From the NCBI GenBank assembly GCA_025455225.1, contig JALOMY010000076.1, positions 1 to 17,416 of the forward strand: 17,416 nt of DNA, written 5' to 3'. Below, piece after piece: positions 7,655 to 15,000 of the stretch. The notes below the pieces were generated by a model. It saw only the letters and a program-made list of their open reading frames with translations, was not told the DNA's origin and did no database searches. This DNA is from Cyclobacteriaceae bacterium. Its GTDB lineage: Bacteria; Bacteroidota; Bacteroidia; Cytophagales; Cyclobacteriaceae. Within the stretch, counting starts at the first letter, position 1; every line of letters begins with the position of its first letter. A program made the position numbers and the translations under genes.

Positions 7655-10288
7655 ATGAAGTTCCATACCCTGTTCTTCGTATTGATACCGGGCATGCTGT
7701 TTTCCCAAACATGGGAAGAGGTAAGTAAAAAAGCCGGCCAGGCGTATCATGCCGGACAATTTGAGAAGGCTATCGAGTTGACCCGGGAAGCCATAAGCCT
7801 GGCAGAAAAGGAGTTTGGAACTAAACATGAAAATTATTTCACCAGTATTGGCGATTATGCCACGATCTTAAAAAAATCGGGACGGTATTTTGAGGCCAGG
7901 AAAATTGAAGAAGAAAACCTGCAGTCTATTAATCAGACTTTGGGTAAGGAAAACCTGGTGTATGTAACCGCTTTGAAAAACCTGGGAAATACGTTTCTTG
8001 CACAGGAAGAGTATCAATCAGCTGAGTTGACGTATCAGGAAGCAATCCATCATCTGGGTAAAATCATTGAGCGTAAAGATGATTATTATACGTCACATGC
8101 CTTTCAGGCTTTTGATGCCTTTGTAAGTATCGGAGTTCAATTGGGTTTGGTGTATCAGCGAATCGGAAAACCGGAACTCGCTGAAACAAATTATTCAGAT
8201 CTGGTAGACTTTTGTAAAAACTTCCTTGGTGAGGATTATTCAGCCTACTCACCCTATGCAACGCTTATCAACAACCTGGCTAATCTGTATATCGACAAGG
8301 GCGATCTTGATAAGGCAGAGCAGTATCTTAATGAATCACTTCGGATTTCTGAACACTTGTACGGGGTTACCTCACCGTATTACCTGCAGACACAGATTAA
8401 TCTGGCTCAGATTTACAGTACAAGTGAACGTGAGGAACAGGCTGAAAAATTATTAAAAGAAATATTAGAAGCAATAAAGCAAACACAAGGAGCAGGTTCC
8501 ACCGACTACATTACGGTTCTTAATAATCTGGCCGGGATTTGTTTTGGGCAGGAAAGGTATGAAGAGAGCGAACGCTACACGCTGGAGGCCTTGCAATGGC
8601 AGGATAAAATATTTGGTAAAGAAAATGCGATGTATCAAACGCTTGTTCACAACCTAGCTGAGACGTATCAATGGATGAACCGGTTTGATGAGGCAGACAA
8701 GTTATATAAAGTGGCTGTTGCTAAAGTGCTGCGTGATGTTGAAAAAAATTTCACCTATTTAACTGAAAGTGAAAAGCGTAATTTCTATCTGCAGAACTTA
8801 TTTTTTGTTGAAGAGTATGCGAATTTTGCCTTGTATAAATCAGGTGTTATACCTCTGTCTACCTTGCCCAGGGAGCAGCTTTCAAAATCCAGTCTGGCAG
8901 ACTTATACGACTTGCGATTAAATACCAAGGCCTTGGTATTGAATGCCACTGAGAAAATGAAGCAACAATTGTTCAGCAGCGGAGATTCAGCCTTAGTTGC
9001 ACGTTACCGGTCCTGGGAAAAGGTAAAGGAGGAAATTGCCAAACAATATAATCTTCCTTCTGCCAGTCGTTTAAATATCGACAGTCTGATCCAACTTGCA
9101 GAAAATTATGAGCGTGTCTTGAATTCTACTTCGGCTTCCTTTCGAAAGGGGTTTGTTAATCAATCGGCTTCATGGAAAGAAATTCAAATAAAACTCAAAC
9201 CTGGTGAAGCTGCGGTTGAAATAATCCGGTATTTTGATGGCCTTATTTATGTTGCCCTTATAATCACTCCGCAAACCGTTGATCATCCTGAAGTTGCGTT
9301 GATTAAAAGTACAAAAACAAGAGATCTTGAAAAGGGATTTCTCTCGTATTATAAAAATGCAATCCATCTGAAACTATCCGATACCGTTTCTTATAATCAG
9401 TTCTGGAAACCGGTTTATGATACACTGAAAAAATATTCTTCCAGCGTAAAAAAAGTATACCTCTCACCGGATGGTATGTTCAATGAGATTAATATTAACA
9501 CACTTCTGAATCCGGTAAGTAAAAAGTATGTAATAGACGAGACAGAGATTCATTTACTTACGAATACCCGTGAACTTCTTAACCTTAATACCAGTAAAAA
9601 AAATATAAAACGATCAGCCGTTCTGATTGGCAGACCCAATTACGGCAACAGCCGGGAGACCGTTAACGATCAATTACGCAATTCATTTACCGATCTGAAG
9701 GGTACTGAAACAGAAGTAAAGGAAATTGCAGCATTATTGGAAAATCGCTCATGGAATACTACCATATACATTGGTGATCATGCAACTGAAGAAAATCTGA
9801 AAAGTATAGATAACCCCCAGGTACTTCATATTGCTACTCATGGGTATTTTATTCCTCCGGATGAAAGAAGCTCCAAACTGGCCTATGTAGAAACCATGCT
9901 TCATTCGGGAATCATACTGGCTTACGCCAGCAATCCACGGCCAGGCATGGAAGATGGAATATTAACAGCTTACGAAGCTATGAGCTTAAATCTTGACACT
10001 ACTCAGCTGGTTGTGCTTTCTGCCTGTGAAACCGGCTTGGGTACGATTGAAGCCGGTGAAGGTGTGTATGGGTTGCAACGAACGTTAAAAGTTGCTGGTG
10101 CGAAAACCATTCTTATGAGTTTGTGGAAGGTTGACGATACAGCCACCCAGGAATTGATGCAGTTATTATATCAGAAATGGCTGAAAGGTAAATCTATACG
10201 CAATGCTTTTCGATTGGCTCAGGTGGAATTAAAAAGAAAATACCCCGAACCCTATTACTGGGGCGCATTTGTAATGACGGGGGATTAA
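7655..10288 (+). CDS. Secreted TPR-repeat protein with C-terminal CHAT (caspase-like) domain
   Basis: An 877-residue protein. Residues 1-18 form a signal peptide (hydrophobic LFFVLIPGMLF, likely cut after FSQ), with no lipobox. From about residue 20 to 360 come tetratricopeptide units, several of the long kinesin-light-chain spacing, for example NNLANLYIDKGDLDKAEQYL (206-225) and NNLAGICFGQERYEESERY (290-308). A helical linker runs to about 500. The CHAT domain fills about 510-877: VYLSPDGMFNEININTL (601-617), VLHIATHGYF with His729, VVLSACETGLG with Cys791, and GAKTILMSLWKVDD (815-828). The His/Cys pair expected of an active clan CD cysteine peptidase is intact. CHAT proteins are linked to caspase-like proteolysis, but the substrate here is unknown. 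It is followed after 101 bp by a membrane zinc-ribbon gene on the same strand. The function beyond domain level is not known to me. Confidence 0.9.
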   Translation: MKFHTLFFVLIPGMLFSQTWEEVSKKAGQAYHAGQFEKAIELTREAISLAEKEFGTKHENYFTSIGDYATILKKSGRYFEARKIEEENLQSINQTLGKENLVYVTALKNLGNTFLAQEEYQSAELTYQEAIHHLGKIIERKDDYYTSHAFQAFDAFVSIGVQLGLVYQRIGKPELAETNYSDLVDFCKNFLGEDYSAYSPYATLINNLANLYIDKGDLDKAEQYLNESLRISEHLYGVTSPYYLQTQINLAQIYSTSEREEQAEKLLKEILEAIKQTQGAGSTDYITVLNNLAGICFGQERYEESERYTLEALQWQDKIFGKENAMYQTLVHNLAETYQWMNRFDEADKLYKVAVAKVLRDVEKNFTYLTESEKRNFYLQNLFFVEEYANFALYKSGVIPLSTLPREQLSKSSLADLYDLRLNTKALVLNATEKMKQQLFSSGDSALVARYRSWEKVKEEIAKQYNLPSASRLNIDSLIQLAENYERVLNSTSASFRKGFVNQSASWKEIQIKLKPGEAAVEIIRYFDGLIYVALIITPQTVDHPEVALIKSTKTRDLEKGFLSYYKNAIHLKLSDTVSYNQFWKPVYDTLKKYSSSVKKVYLSPDGMFNEININTLLNPVSKKYVIDETEIHLLTNTRELLNLNTSKKNIKRSAVLIGRPNYGNSRETVNDQLRNSFTDLKGTETEVKEIAALLENRSWNTTIYIGDHATEENLKSIDNPQVLHIATHGYFIPPDERSSKLAYVETMLHSGIILAYASNPRPGMEDGILTAYEAMSLNLDTTQLVVLSACETGLGTIEAGEGVYGLQRTLKVAGAKTILMSLWKVDDTATQELMQLLYQKWLKGKSIRNAFRLAQVELKRKYPEPYYWGAFVMTGD

Positions 10289-10389
10289 AGTCTTGTTAAA
10301 TCATGCGCAAACAGGATGATGAATAATTTCCAATACAAACTCCATCCACTTGAAAAAACCCGTTATCTTTTTGAATAAATTGGTTATCG

Positions 10390-11202
10390 ATGGCGCAAAA
10401 GGATATTTATAAGATTGATAACTACCTGATTGCAACAGGGGTAACGCTTTTAATCCTGGGTTGTGTCTTTATGGTATTCGATCCCTTTTTATACAGTGAA
10501 GTAGTGATTACAGAAAAAGTAGGAGACAGTACTCAGGTCCATTTCGAATCGAAAGAAGGCCGTACACTGGATCAAATCAGGCAAAAGTACGGTAATGATG
10601 CCGAGGTTGATGTTCGCACCTTCCCGACAATCCGGGTGATTATGGTAGCCAATGGAATTATTTTATTGATTATCGGGTATTCGTACCGAAAGAAGGAGCG
10701 GAAAATCATAAACCTTTGGAATGCTTTAGAGCGATTAGGTGAGGCCAAAGTAACCGACTTATCTCTAATGTTAGGGCTTCCAAGAGAGTTTATTATCAGG
10801 CATTTAAAAGATATAAACCTGCAGCATCATACCCTTTTTACCTACGAACAGGGAAGTGACAAGATTGTTAACAGCAAGCTTCGAAGTGAGTATCTGATCA
10901 GCGTAGACTGCGCCAATTGCGGAAGTAAGGTCAACCAGAAAGTAACCCTTGATCTGGCCAGCCAACCCAATTGCCCATATTGCGGTACCCCGGTTTCCAC
11001 CGATTACCTGAATAATTTAAGGCAAGAAGTTCTGAAGTCAACGCAGAACATTCCAATATCAACTCAGGCTAAAAAAGGAGAATTCAGTGTGGTAATTTTT
11101 ATTCTCTTGTTGATTTTTTTCTGGCCGGCTGCCATTGTTTATTTAGTAATTAAGAAGACAGCCATGACAAAAAGCGTACAGGTACAAACGGAATACAACT
11201 AA
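10390..11202 (+). CDS. Membrane protein with winged-helix-like segment and zinc ribbon, unknown function
   Basis: A 270-residue protein I do not recognise as a named family. It has hydrophobic helices at about 12-31 (LIATGVTLLILGCVFMVF), 83-98 (VIMVANGIILLIIGYS) and 233-254 (FSVVIFILLLIFFWPAAIVY). Between the first two is a short polar domain (about 35-80). Between the second and third is a soluble part. Residues 105-145 (IINLWNALERLGEAKVTDLS, then LMLGLPREFIIRHLKDI) look like a helix-turn-helix or PCI-type winged helix. Residues 174-198 hold two CxxC pairs (CANC, CPYC), a zinc-ribbon pattern. A possible role is membrane-tethered regulation or protein interaction, which is inference. It sits 101 bp after the CHAT gene and may share its transcript. 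It starts at the ATG at 10390, with a degenerate -7-like TATCTTTTTG just upstream. Confidence 0.75.
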   Translation: MAQKDIYKIDNYLIATGVTLLILGCVFMVFDPFLYSEVVITEKVGDSTQVHFESKEGRTLDQIRQKYGNDAEVDVRTFPTIRVIMVANGIILLIIGYSYRKKERKIINLWNALERLGEAKVTDLSLMLGLPREFIIRHLKDINLQHHTLFTYEQGSDKIVNSKLRSEYLISVDCANCGSKVNQKVTLDLASQPNCPYCGTPVSTDYLNNLRQEVLKSTQNIPISTQAKKGEFSVVIFILLLIFFWPAAIVYLVIKKTAMTKSVQVQTEYN

Positions 11203-11238
11203 ACTTAGGCAGAGTTGAATAGCGGTGGAAGTTTGAAA

Positions 11239-11481
11239 TCAAGCTAATCCGGACAGGTATAAATTGAATTCCAGCGGACTACAGGTTTCAAAATCGTCTG
11301 ATTTCAGATCATCGAAAATTTCTTCACCAAATTCCATATCCCGTACATGGATATCACCGGAAGGAGAAAGGGTTATTTCGGTACCGGTAAAGGTAAACGG
11401 GTTAACCTTGACCAGAATCCGGTAACCATCCGGTAACTGCTTTTTGAAATATTGATGAACAATGTTTTGACCTTTCGCCAT
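11239..11481 (-). CDS. Small conserved-looking hypothetical protein (80 aa)
   Basis: An 80-residue soluble acidic protein, beginning MAKGQNIVHQYFKKQLPDGY and ending PLEFNLYLSGLA. It has no signal peptide, membrane segment or catalytic motif, and alternating strand-like stretches (RILVKVNPFTF, EITLSPSG) suggest a small beta-rich fold. I have the impression of similar hypotheticals in other Bacteroidota but cannot name a family. The ATG at 11481 is preferred over an in-frame GTG at 11502, because the GTG would bring its start to within 2 nt of the divergent acetyltransferase start at 11504. The two start codons lie only 22 bp apart. It converges with the zinc-ribbon gene across 36 bp. Confidence 0.65.
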   Translation of the reverse strand: MAKGQNIVHQYFKKQLPDGYRILVKVNPFTFTGTEITLSPSGDIHVRDMEFGEEIFDDLKSDDFETCSPLEFNLYLSGLA

Positions 11482-11498
11482 GAAAGTTGGTAAGTTTA
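11466..11498 (+). promoter_or_regulatory. Possible promoter for the GNAT gene, inside the divergent small gene
   Basis: TTTG (11466-11469), a 21-bp spacer and TAAGTTTA (11491-11498) fit the Bacteroidota TTTG-N19-21-TAnnTTTG pattern, with one mismatch in the last base. Transcription would begin close to the ATG at 11504, giving an almost leaderless message. Confidence 0.35.
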
Positions 11499-11503
11499 AC
11501 ACT

Positions 11504-12046
11504 ATGGATCGGCTTAATCTTCCTGAAAAAATTGAATCCGACCGGTTGCTGATTCTGCGCCTAAGGTACGAAGATGCAGAAGAAATCTTTTATACCTACG
11601 CCAGCAAGGAAGAGGCCACCCGATTTGTATCGTGGCCAACACATCAGTCTGTTAAAGACACGCATCAGTATTTACGCTATGCAGTAAAAGCTTGGAATGC
11701 GGGAGTCGACTTTGCTTATGGAATACGGTTAAAGGAAACAAACAGGTTAATCGGCAGCATTGGTATCGTAAACGATCAGGGAAAGGTTCAGTTTGGGTAT
11801 GTTTTAAGCCCGACACAATGGGGAAACGGTTATGCAACTGAAGCCTGCCATTCAATGATTAATGTGCTTCGAAAGACGCCCGGGATTTATCGCATCGGTA
11901 CCCTGGTTGATGCTGATAATCATGCTTCTGTCAGGGTATTGCAAAAATGCGGGCTAACCGAAGAAGCCAGACTCACCAAATGGTTCCGGTTTGTCAATCA
12001 GCAGAATGAACCAAAAGATTGCATTTTGTTTAAACTTGAACTGTGA
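11504..12046 (+). CDS. GNAT-family N-acetyltransferase (RimJ/RimL-like)
   Basis: A 180-residue single-domain acetyltransferase of the RimJ/RimL subgroup, which acetylates protein N-termini, amino groups or small molecules using acetyl-CoA. It starts with the subgroup's ESDRLLILRLRYEDAEEIF. The core strand VQFGYVLSPTQWGNGYATEA (95-114) holds the pyrophosphate-binding QWGNGYA loop (105-111). Residues 138-151, DNHASVRVLQKCGL, form the typical helix after beta-5 and the CGF/CGL turn. The ATG at 11504 is chosen over one at 11480 because the extra eight residues are not part of the fold and overlap the divergent gene's start. The substrate cannot be told from sequence. Confidence 0.87.
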   Translation: MDRLNLPEKIESDRLLILRLRYEDAEEIFYTYASKEEATRFVSWPTHQSVKDTHQYLRYAVKAWNAGVDFAYGIRLKETNRLIGSIGIVNDQGKVQFGYVLSPTQWGNGYATEACHSMINVLRKTPGIYRIGTLVDADNHASVRVLQKCGLTEEARLTKWFRFVNQQNEPKDCILFKLEL

Positions 12047-12062
12047 TTGTCCTGGATTGATT

Positions 12063-12090
12063 AATTATGAATGATTCCTTGTCATAATTT
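12063..12090 (+). terminator. Weak hairpin after the GNAT gene
   Basis: AATTATGA (12063-12070) and TCATAATT (12082-12089) form a perfect 8-bp inverted repeat with an 11-nt loop, 16 bp after the GNAT stop. The stem is A/T-rich and the T-run short, so it could be a weak terminator or a protein site. Confidence 0.25.
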
Positions 12091-12123
12091 TAGATGATTC
12101 AAGGAAAGCTACTTTTAAAACCG

Positions 12124-12131
12124 TAGATTTG
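12124..12131 (+). promoter_or_regulatory. Possible -7 promoter box for the cold-shock-domain gene at 12219
   Basis: TAGATTTG matches TAnnTTTG and would start a leader of about 80 nt. A fitting -33 element is not visible. Confidence 0.3.
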
Positions 12132-12218
12132 TAATTCCTTCCTGACTTAAGAAAGGTTCTTTCAAACCCTTTCCTGATTCACTAAGGACTGAAAAGCATT
12201 ATCAACAAAATACAACGC

Positions 12219-12671
12219 ATGGCCAGGTCACAAGAATCATTTAGTAAAAAGGAATTTGAGAAAAAGAAATTACAGAAACGTAAGGAAAAAGAGCAACGAA
12301 AAGAAGATCGGAAATCTTCGGGAGCTGGAACCCAATCATGGGAAGACATGATTGCTTATGTGGATGAGAATGGTAATATAACTTCAACACCCCCTGATCC
12401 GGCTAAAAAGAGTTCTATTAAGGCTGATGATATTGTAATTGGATCACGAAATATTATTGAACACCAGGCCAATGAGTTAAAAACAGGTAAAGTGACCTTT
12501 TTCAATTCGGCAAAAGGTTTTGGTTTCATTGAAGATGCTCAAACGCGTGAACGCATATTTGTGCACAGCAATGATTTACAAAGTATGATTAAAGAAAATG
12601 ACCGGGTTTCATATGAAACTGAAAGGGGATTTAAGGGATTTAAAGCGGTAAACGTGAAAGTGATTAGCTGA
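12219..12671 (+). CDS. Cold-shock-domain protein with basic N-terminal extension
   Basis: A 150-residue nucleic-acid-binding protein. Residues 1-33 are a very charged Lys/Glu/Arg helix (KKEFEKKKLQKRKEKEQRKE), likely disordered or coiled. Residues 34-87 are a linker containing AYVDENGNITSTPPDP. Residues 88-150 are a cold-shock domain with RNP1 (KGFGFIE, 99-105) and RNP2 (RIFVH, 112-116), ending KGFKAVNVKVIS. This extended form is one I associate with Bacteroidota. The likely role is RNA binding or chaperoning, perhaps with ribosomes given the basic tail (inference). It converges on a second, short cold-shock gene with a shared terminator between them. Confidence 0.9.
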   Translation: MARSQESFSKKEFEKKKLQKRKEKEQRKEDRKSSGAGTQSWEDMIAYVDENGNITSTPPDPAKKSSIKADDIVIGSRNIIEHQANELKTGKVTFFNSAKGFGFIEDAQTRERIFVHSNDLQSMIKENDRVSYETERGFKGFKAVNVKVIS

Positions 12672-12691
12672 AACTTCAAAAACTTAATCAT

Positions 12692-12726
12692 AAAAAAACC
12701 ACCTCTTTTGAAGGTGGTTTTTTTTT
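12692..12726. terminator. Bidirectional intrinsic terminator between the two cold-shock genes
   Basis: CCACCT (12699-12704) pairs with AGGTGG (12712-12717) around a 7-nt loop, flanked by seven A on the left and nine T on the right. The flanks let it work in both directions, ending the genes at 12671 (plus) and 12746 (minus). Confidence 0.88.
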
Positions 12727-12745
12727 GAATGTATACAGCTTTTTA

Positions 12746-12937
12746 TTAGTCAATTAGCTTCACGTTCACGGCATTCAAGCCTTTTTTGCCACGCTCTACT
12801 TCGTATTCCACCTGGTCGTTTTGACGGATTTCATCAATCAGACCTGAAGAATGAACGAAGATGTCTTCGTTTGAATTGGTGGGCTTAATAAAACCAAAAC
12901 CTTTGGCTTCATTAAAGAATTTTACTGTTCCTTGCAT
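12746..12937 (-). CDS. Cold shock protein, CspA family
   Basis: A 63-residue single cold-shock domain, an RNA chaperone that melts mRNA structure at low temperature. It has MQGTVKFFNEAKGFGFIKP with RNP1 KGFGFI and RNP2 DIFVH, and ends GLNAVNVKLID. The length is typical. The C-terminal half is clearly similar to that of the convergent gene at 12219-12671 (KGFKAVNVKVIS against KGLNAVNVKLID), so the two are paralogues at domain level. A -7 promoter box about 180 bp upstream (13119-13126) predicts a long untranslated leader, a hallmark of cold-regulated csp messages. Confidence 0.94.
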   Translation of the reverse strand: MQGTVKFFNEAKGFGFIKPTNSNEDIFVHSSGLIDEIRQNDQVEYEVERGKKGLNAVNVKLID

Positions 12938-13118
12938 TGTTGTTAATGGTTAAAATAATTACACCGTTGCTGTAGTCAACCCTAAAATTGCCAGTCCTGA
13001 TTCAATTAAAATTGCCCGGCAAAGCAAGGCGAAGTGTAATGAATGTGAATGAAATTAAAGAAGGAATTAAGAAATCGATGTTTTATGACGTAATTCCAAT
13101 AGTATTTAAACTACGGAT

Positions 13119-13126
13119 CAAAGGTA
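13119..13126 (-). promoter_or_regulatory. Bacteroidota -7 promoter box for the cspA-type gene
   Basis: The minus strand reads TACCTTTG. Transcription would begin near 13112, leaving a leader of roughly 175 nt before the ATG at 12937. No other protein-coding signal is convincing in 12938-13192. The -33 element is not clear. Confidence 0.4.
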
Positions 13127-13192
13127 CATTTAATATACTGCTAAACCTATTTAATTCGCTCGATACTTAAAATAAATTACATGCTACGTATT

Positions 13193-13573
13193 CTAAGTGC
13201 TTTCAATTGATTCTGTTAAGTTCTCTGTTTCCTTATCATGTGAAGAAGCAGGTACAATTTTTTTAACACTCAATATGAATTTTTTATCCATTACAAATTC
13301 ATACTGGCCGCTATTCAACAATTCAGCTCCTTTTTGGGATGAATTCAGCATTTCGAGCAAATCCTGAGCAGTTGCTGAAGTTTTGATGTTGCTGATTGCT
13401 TTACCATGATGCGTCTGAAGGATGAATGAATAATCTTTTTCTTTTGGGTTCAGTCCCTTAAATTCATGAGCAAAGAACTTGTATTGCTGAGTGCCTTCGG
13501 ATGCAGTCATCATCATTTTAAGAATGGCGGGGCGATATTTATTCCATAATGAAATGTAGGTGCGGTATGTCAT
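13193..13573 (-). CDS. Hypothetical protein (126 aa) downstream of the sigma gene
   Basis: A soluble 126-residue protein that I cannot assign. It begins MTYRTYISLWNKYRPAILKM and has a central strand-rich part (DYSFILQTHHGKAISNIKTS), then a helix (AQDLLEMLNSSQKGAELLNS), then YEFVMDKKFILSVKKIVP and a polar Glu/Ser/Thr tail. There is no membrane segment, signal peptide or catalytic motif. It starts 41 bp after the RpoD-type sigma gene on the same strand and may share its transcript. I have the impression of Bacteroidota-wide hypotheticals with the YRPAILK start, but the function is unknown. Confidence 0.7.
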   Translation of the reverse strand: MTYRTYISLWNKYRPAILKMMMTASEGTQQYKFFAHEFKGLNPKEKDYSFILQTHHGKAISNIKTSATAQDLLEMLNSSQKGAELLNSGQYEFVMDKKFILSVKKIVPASSHDKETENLTESIEST

Positions 13574-13614
13574 ATAGGTATTCGTGTTATGGTTTAGTAC
13601 TCAAGGGAAATTTT

Positions 13615-14478
13615 TCAAACTAGGAATGCATTCAAAGCTTTTCCTTGTGCCAGGACTTTTAACTTACGGGTCGCTTTTTCTTTAATTTGACGTACACGTT
13701 CACTGGTTAGATCTAGTTTTTCTCCAATTTCTTCCAGTGTCATGGGTTGTATATCGTTTAACCCAAAGTAACAGGAAAGTACTTCCGATTCCCTGATGTT
13801 AAGCAAAGCCAGTGCACGTGACACATCTTTTTTAAGAGAATCGTTTATGAGCGCGGAATCGGGGGTTTGCTCATGATCATTTTTCAATACATCAAGTAAA
13901 TTGTTGTCCTCACCGTTTATAAACGGGGCGTCAACTGAAACATGCTTTCCTGTTATGCGCAGATTGCTCTCCACATCTTCTACAGTAATGTCCATCAGCT
14001 CGGCTAATTCTTCAATTGAGGGTTCACGCTGATATTTTTGCTCCAATTCAGCAAATACCCGGTACATTTTGTTTAGGGAACCAACACGGTTCATGGGCAA
14101 CCTTACAACACGGGCTTGTTCAGAGATTGCCTGAAGAATGGATTGTCTGATCCACCAGACAGCATACGAGATGAATTTGAATCCCCGGGTTTCATCGAAA
14201 CGCATAGCAGCTTTAATCAAACCTAAATTACCTTCATTTATTAAATCGCCCAGCGAAAGGCCATTGTTCTGATATTGTTTAGCCACGGAAACAACAAAAC
14301 GAAGGTTCGCTTTGGTTAGTTTTTCAAGGGCTATCGGGTCACCTTGTCTTATTCGTTTGGCTAGTTCAGCCTCCATGTCGGCTGTAATCAGATCTAATTT
14401 GCCAATCTCCTGAAAATACTTTTCCAGGGATTGTGTTTCCCGGTTTGTAATCTGTTTAGTTATCTTAAGTTGCCTCAT
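13615..14478 (-). CDS. rpoD: RpoD/SigA-family sigma-70 factor
   Basis: A 287-residue sigma-70 factor without the long N-terminal region 1.1, the form used by Bacteroidota. It has MRQLKITKQITNRETQSLEKY at the start; region 2 with ANLRFVVSVAKQYQNNGLSLGDLINEGNLGLIKAA and the -10-binding RFDETRGFKFISYAVWWIRQSI (93-114); region 3 (about 130-200); and region 4 with MTLEEIGEKLDLTSERVRQIKEKATRKL (246-273). Compared with the housekeeping sequence as I remember it, several usually fixed positions differ, notably Ser259 where the -35 recognition helix normally has Arg (TRERVRQ). The product may therefore be a second RpoD paralogue rather than the primary factor; the gene symbol is given at family level only. 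A 126-residue unknown follows 41 bp downstream. Confidence 0.9.
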   Translation of the reverse strand: MRQLKITKQITNRETQSLEKYFQEIGKLDLITADMEAELAKRIRQGDPIALEKLTKANLRFVVSVAKQYQNNGLSLGDLINEGNLGLIKAAMRFDETRGFKFISYAVWWIRQSILQAISEQARVVRLPMNRVGSLNKMYRVFAELEQKYQREPSIEELAELMDITVEDVESNLRITGKHVSVDAPFINGEDNNLLDVLKNDHEQTPDSALINDSLKKDVSRALALLNIRESEVLSCYFGLNDIQPMTLEEIGEKLDLTSERVRQIKEKATRKLKVLAQGKALNAFLV

Positions 14479-14790
14479 GTCGCTGATTTAGTTGTTATGT
14501 ATTTTGAAGGATTTATGTTGTCTGGAATTAACGTTTGCAAATGCTATTAAGTCAAATATGAAAGTGCTTTAATTAACCGTTTCCGGATTTGCATACCCGG
14601 TTGTAACAGTTGATATAAAACACTAAATGATATGTCAGTTAAATGTGGAAGAAAAATCACGGTTGCTTCATGAAAATGTGATTGGTTTTTTAGAGACATT
14701 GATGAAAAGTAAGGTTAATACTGATTTTTAATGGAAGGAGGGTGCATTGTTTAGGTAGATTTTTGGCCCTTCTTCAGTGACAACAAGCCA
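14479..14790. other. Intergenic stretch with no gene seen
   Basis: 312 bp upstream of the sigma gene. No coding pattern, RNA gene or exact TAnnTTTG box facing the sigma gene is visible. An imperfect AATCAC/GTGATT hairpin followed by a T-run lies at 14655-14690 but ends no gene. If the 69-residue ORF next to it is not real, the non-coding stretch extends to 15221. Confidence 0.5.
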
Positions 14791-15000
14791 TTATTCAAAG
14801 AAATTCACATGTACCTGTTTTTTTATTGCTTCTGCGGCTAAGTTCGAAATGAGTACTTCACCACTGTATAATCCTCTGGAATTACTGTATATAAGGTCTG
14901 TCACGATTGGAAATATGGTACCCTCACCATATCCTGAAAATAAAGTTTGAAGATTAATTTCCTTTGCTTTTCGTCTTGCATTGATTGGGATTAAATTCAT
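14791..15000 (-). CDS. Doubtful small ORF (69 aa), unknown
   Basis: A possible 69-residue protein beginning MNLIPINARRKAKEINLQTL, with GYGEGTIFPIVTDLIYSN in the middle and AAEAIKKQVHVNFFE at the end. The amino-acid make-up looks protein-like, and a TATCTTTG box (minus strand, 15131-15124) lies upstream. There is no recognisable family, the flanks are empty, and no clear ribosome site is present. It may be a real small gene, a fragment, or chance. Confidence 0.35.
   Translation of the reverse strand: MNLIPINARRKAKEINLQTLFSGYGEGTIFPIVTDLIYSNSRGLYSGEVLISNLAAEAIKKQVHVNFFE

Noticed and set aside
12988..13170. Plus-strand 60-codon ORF
   Set aside because: It overlaps the predicted cspA leader on the other strand, has no family resemblance and shows no promoter of its own.
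14655..14690. AATCAC/GTGATT hairpin followed by a T-run
   Set aside because: The loop is long and no plus-strand gene ends nearby, so it is probably chance in A/T-rich DNA.
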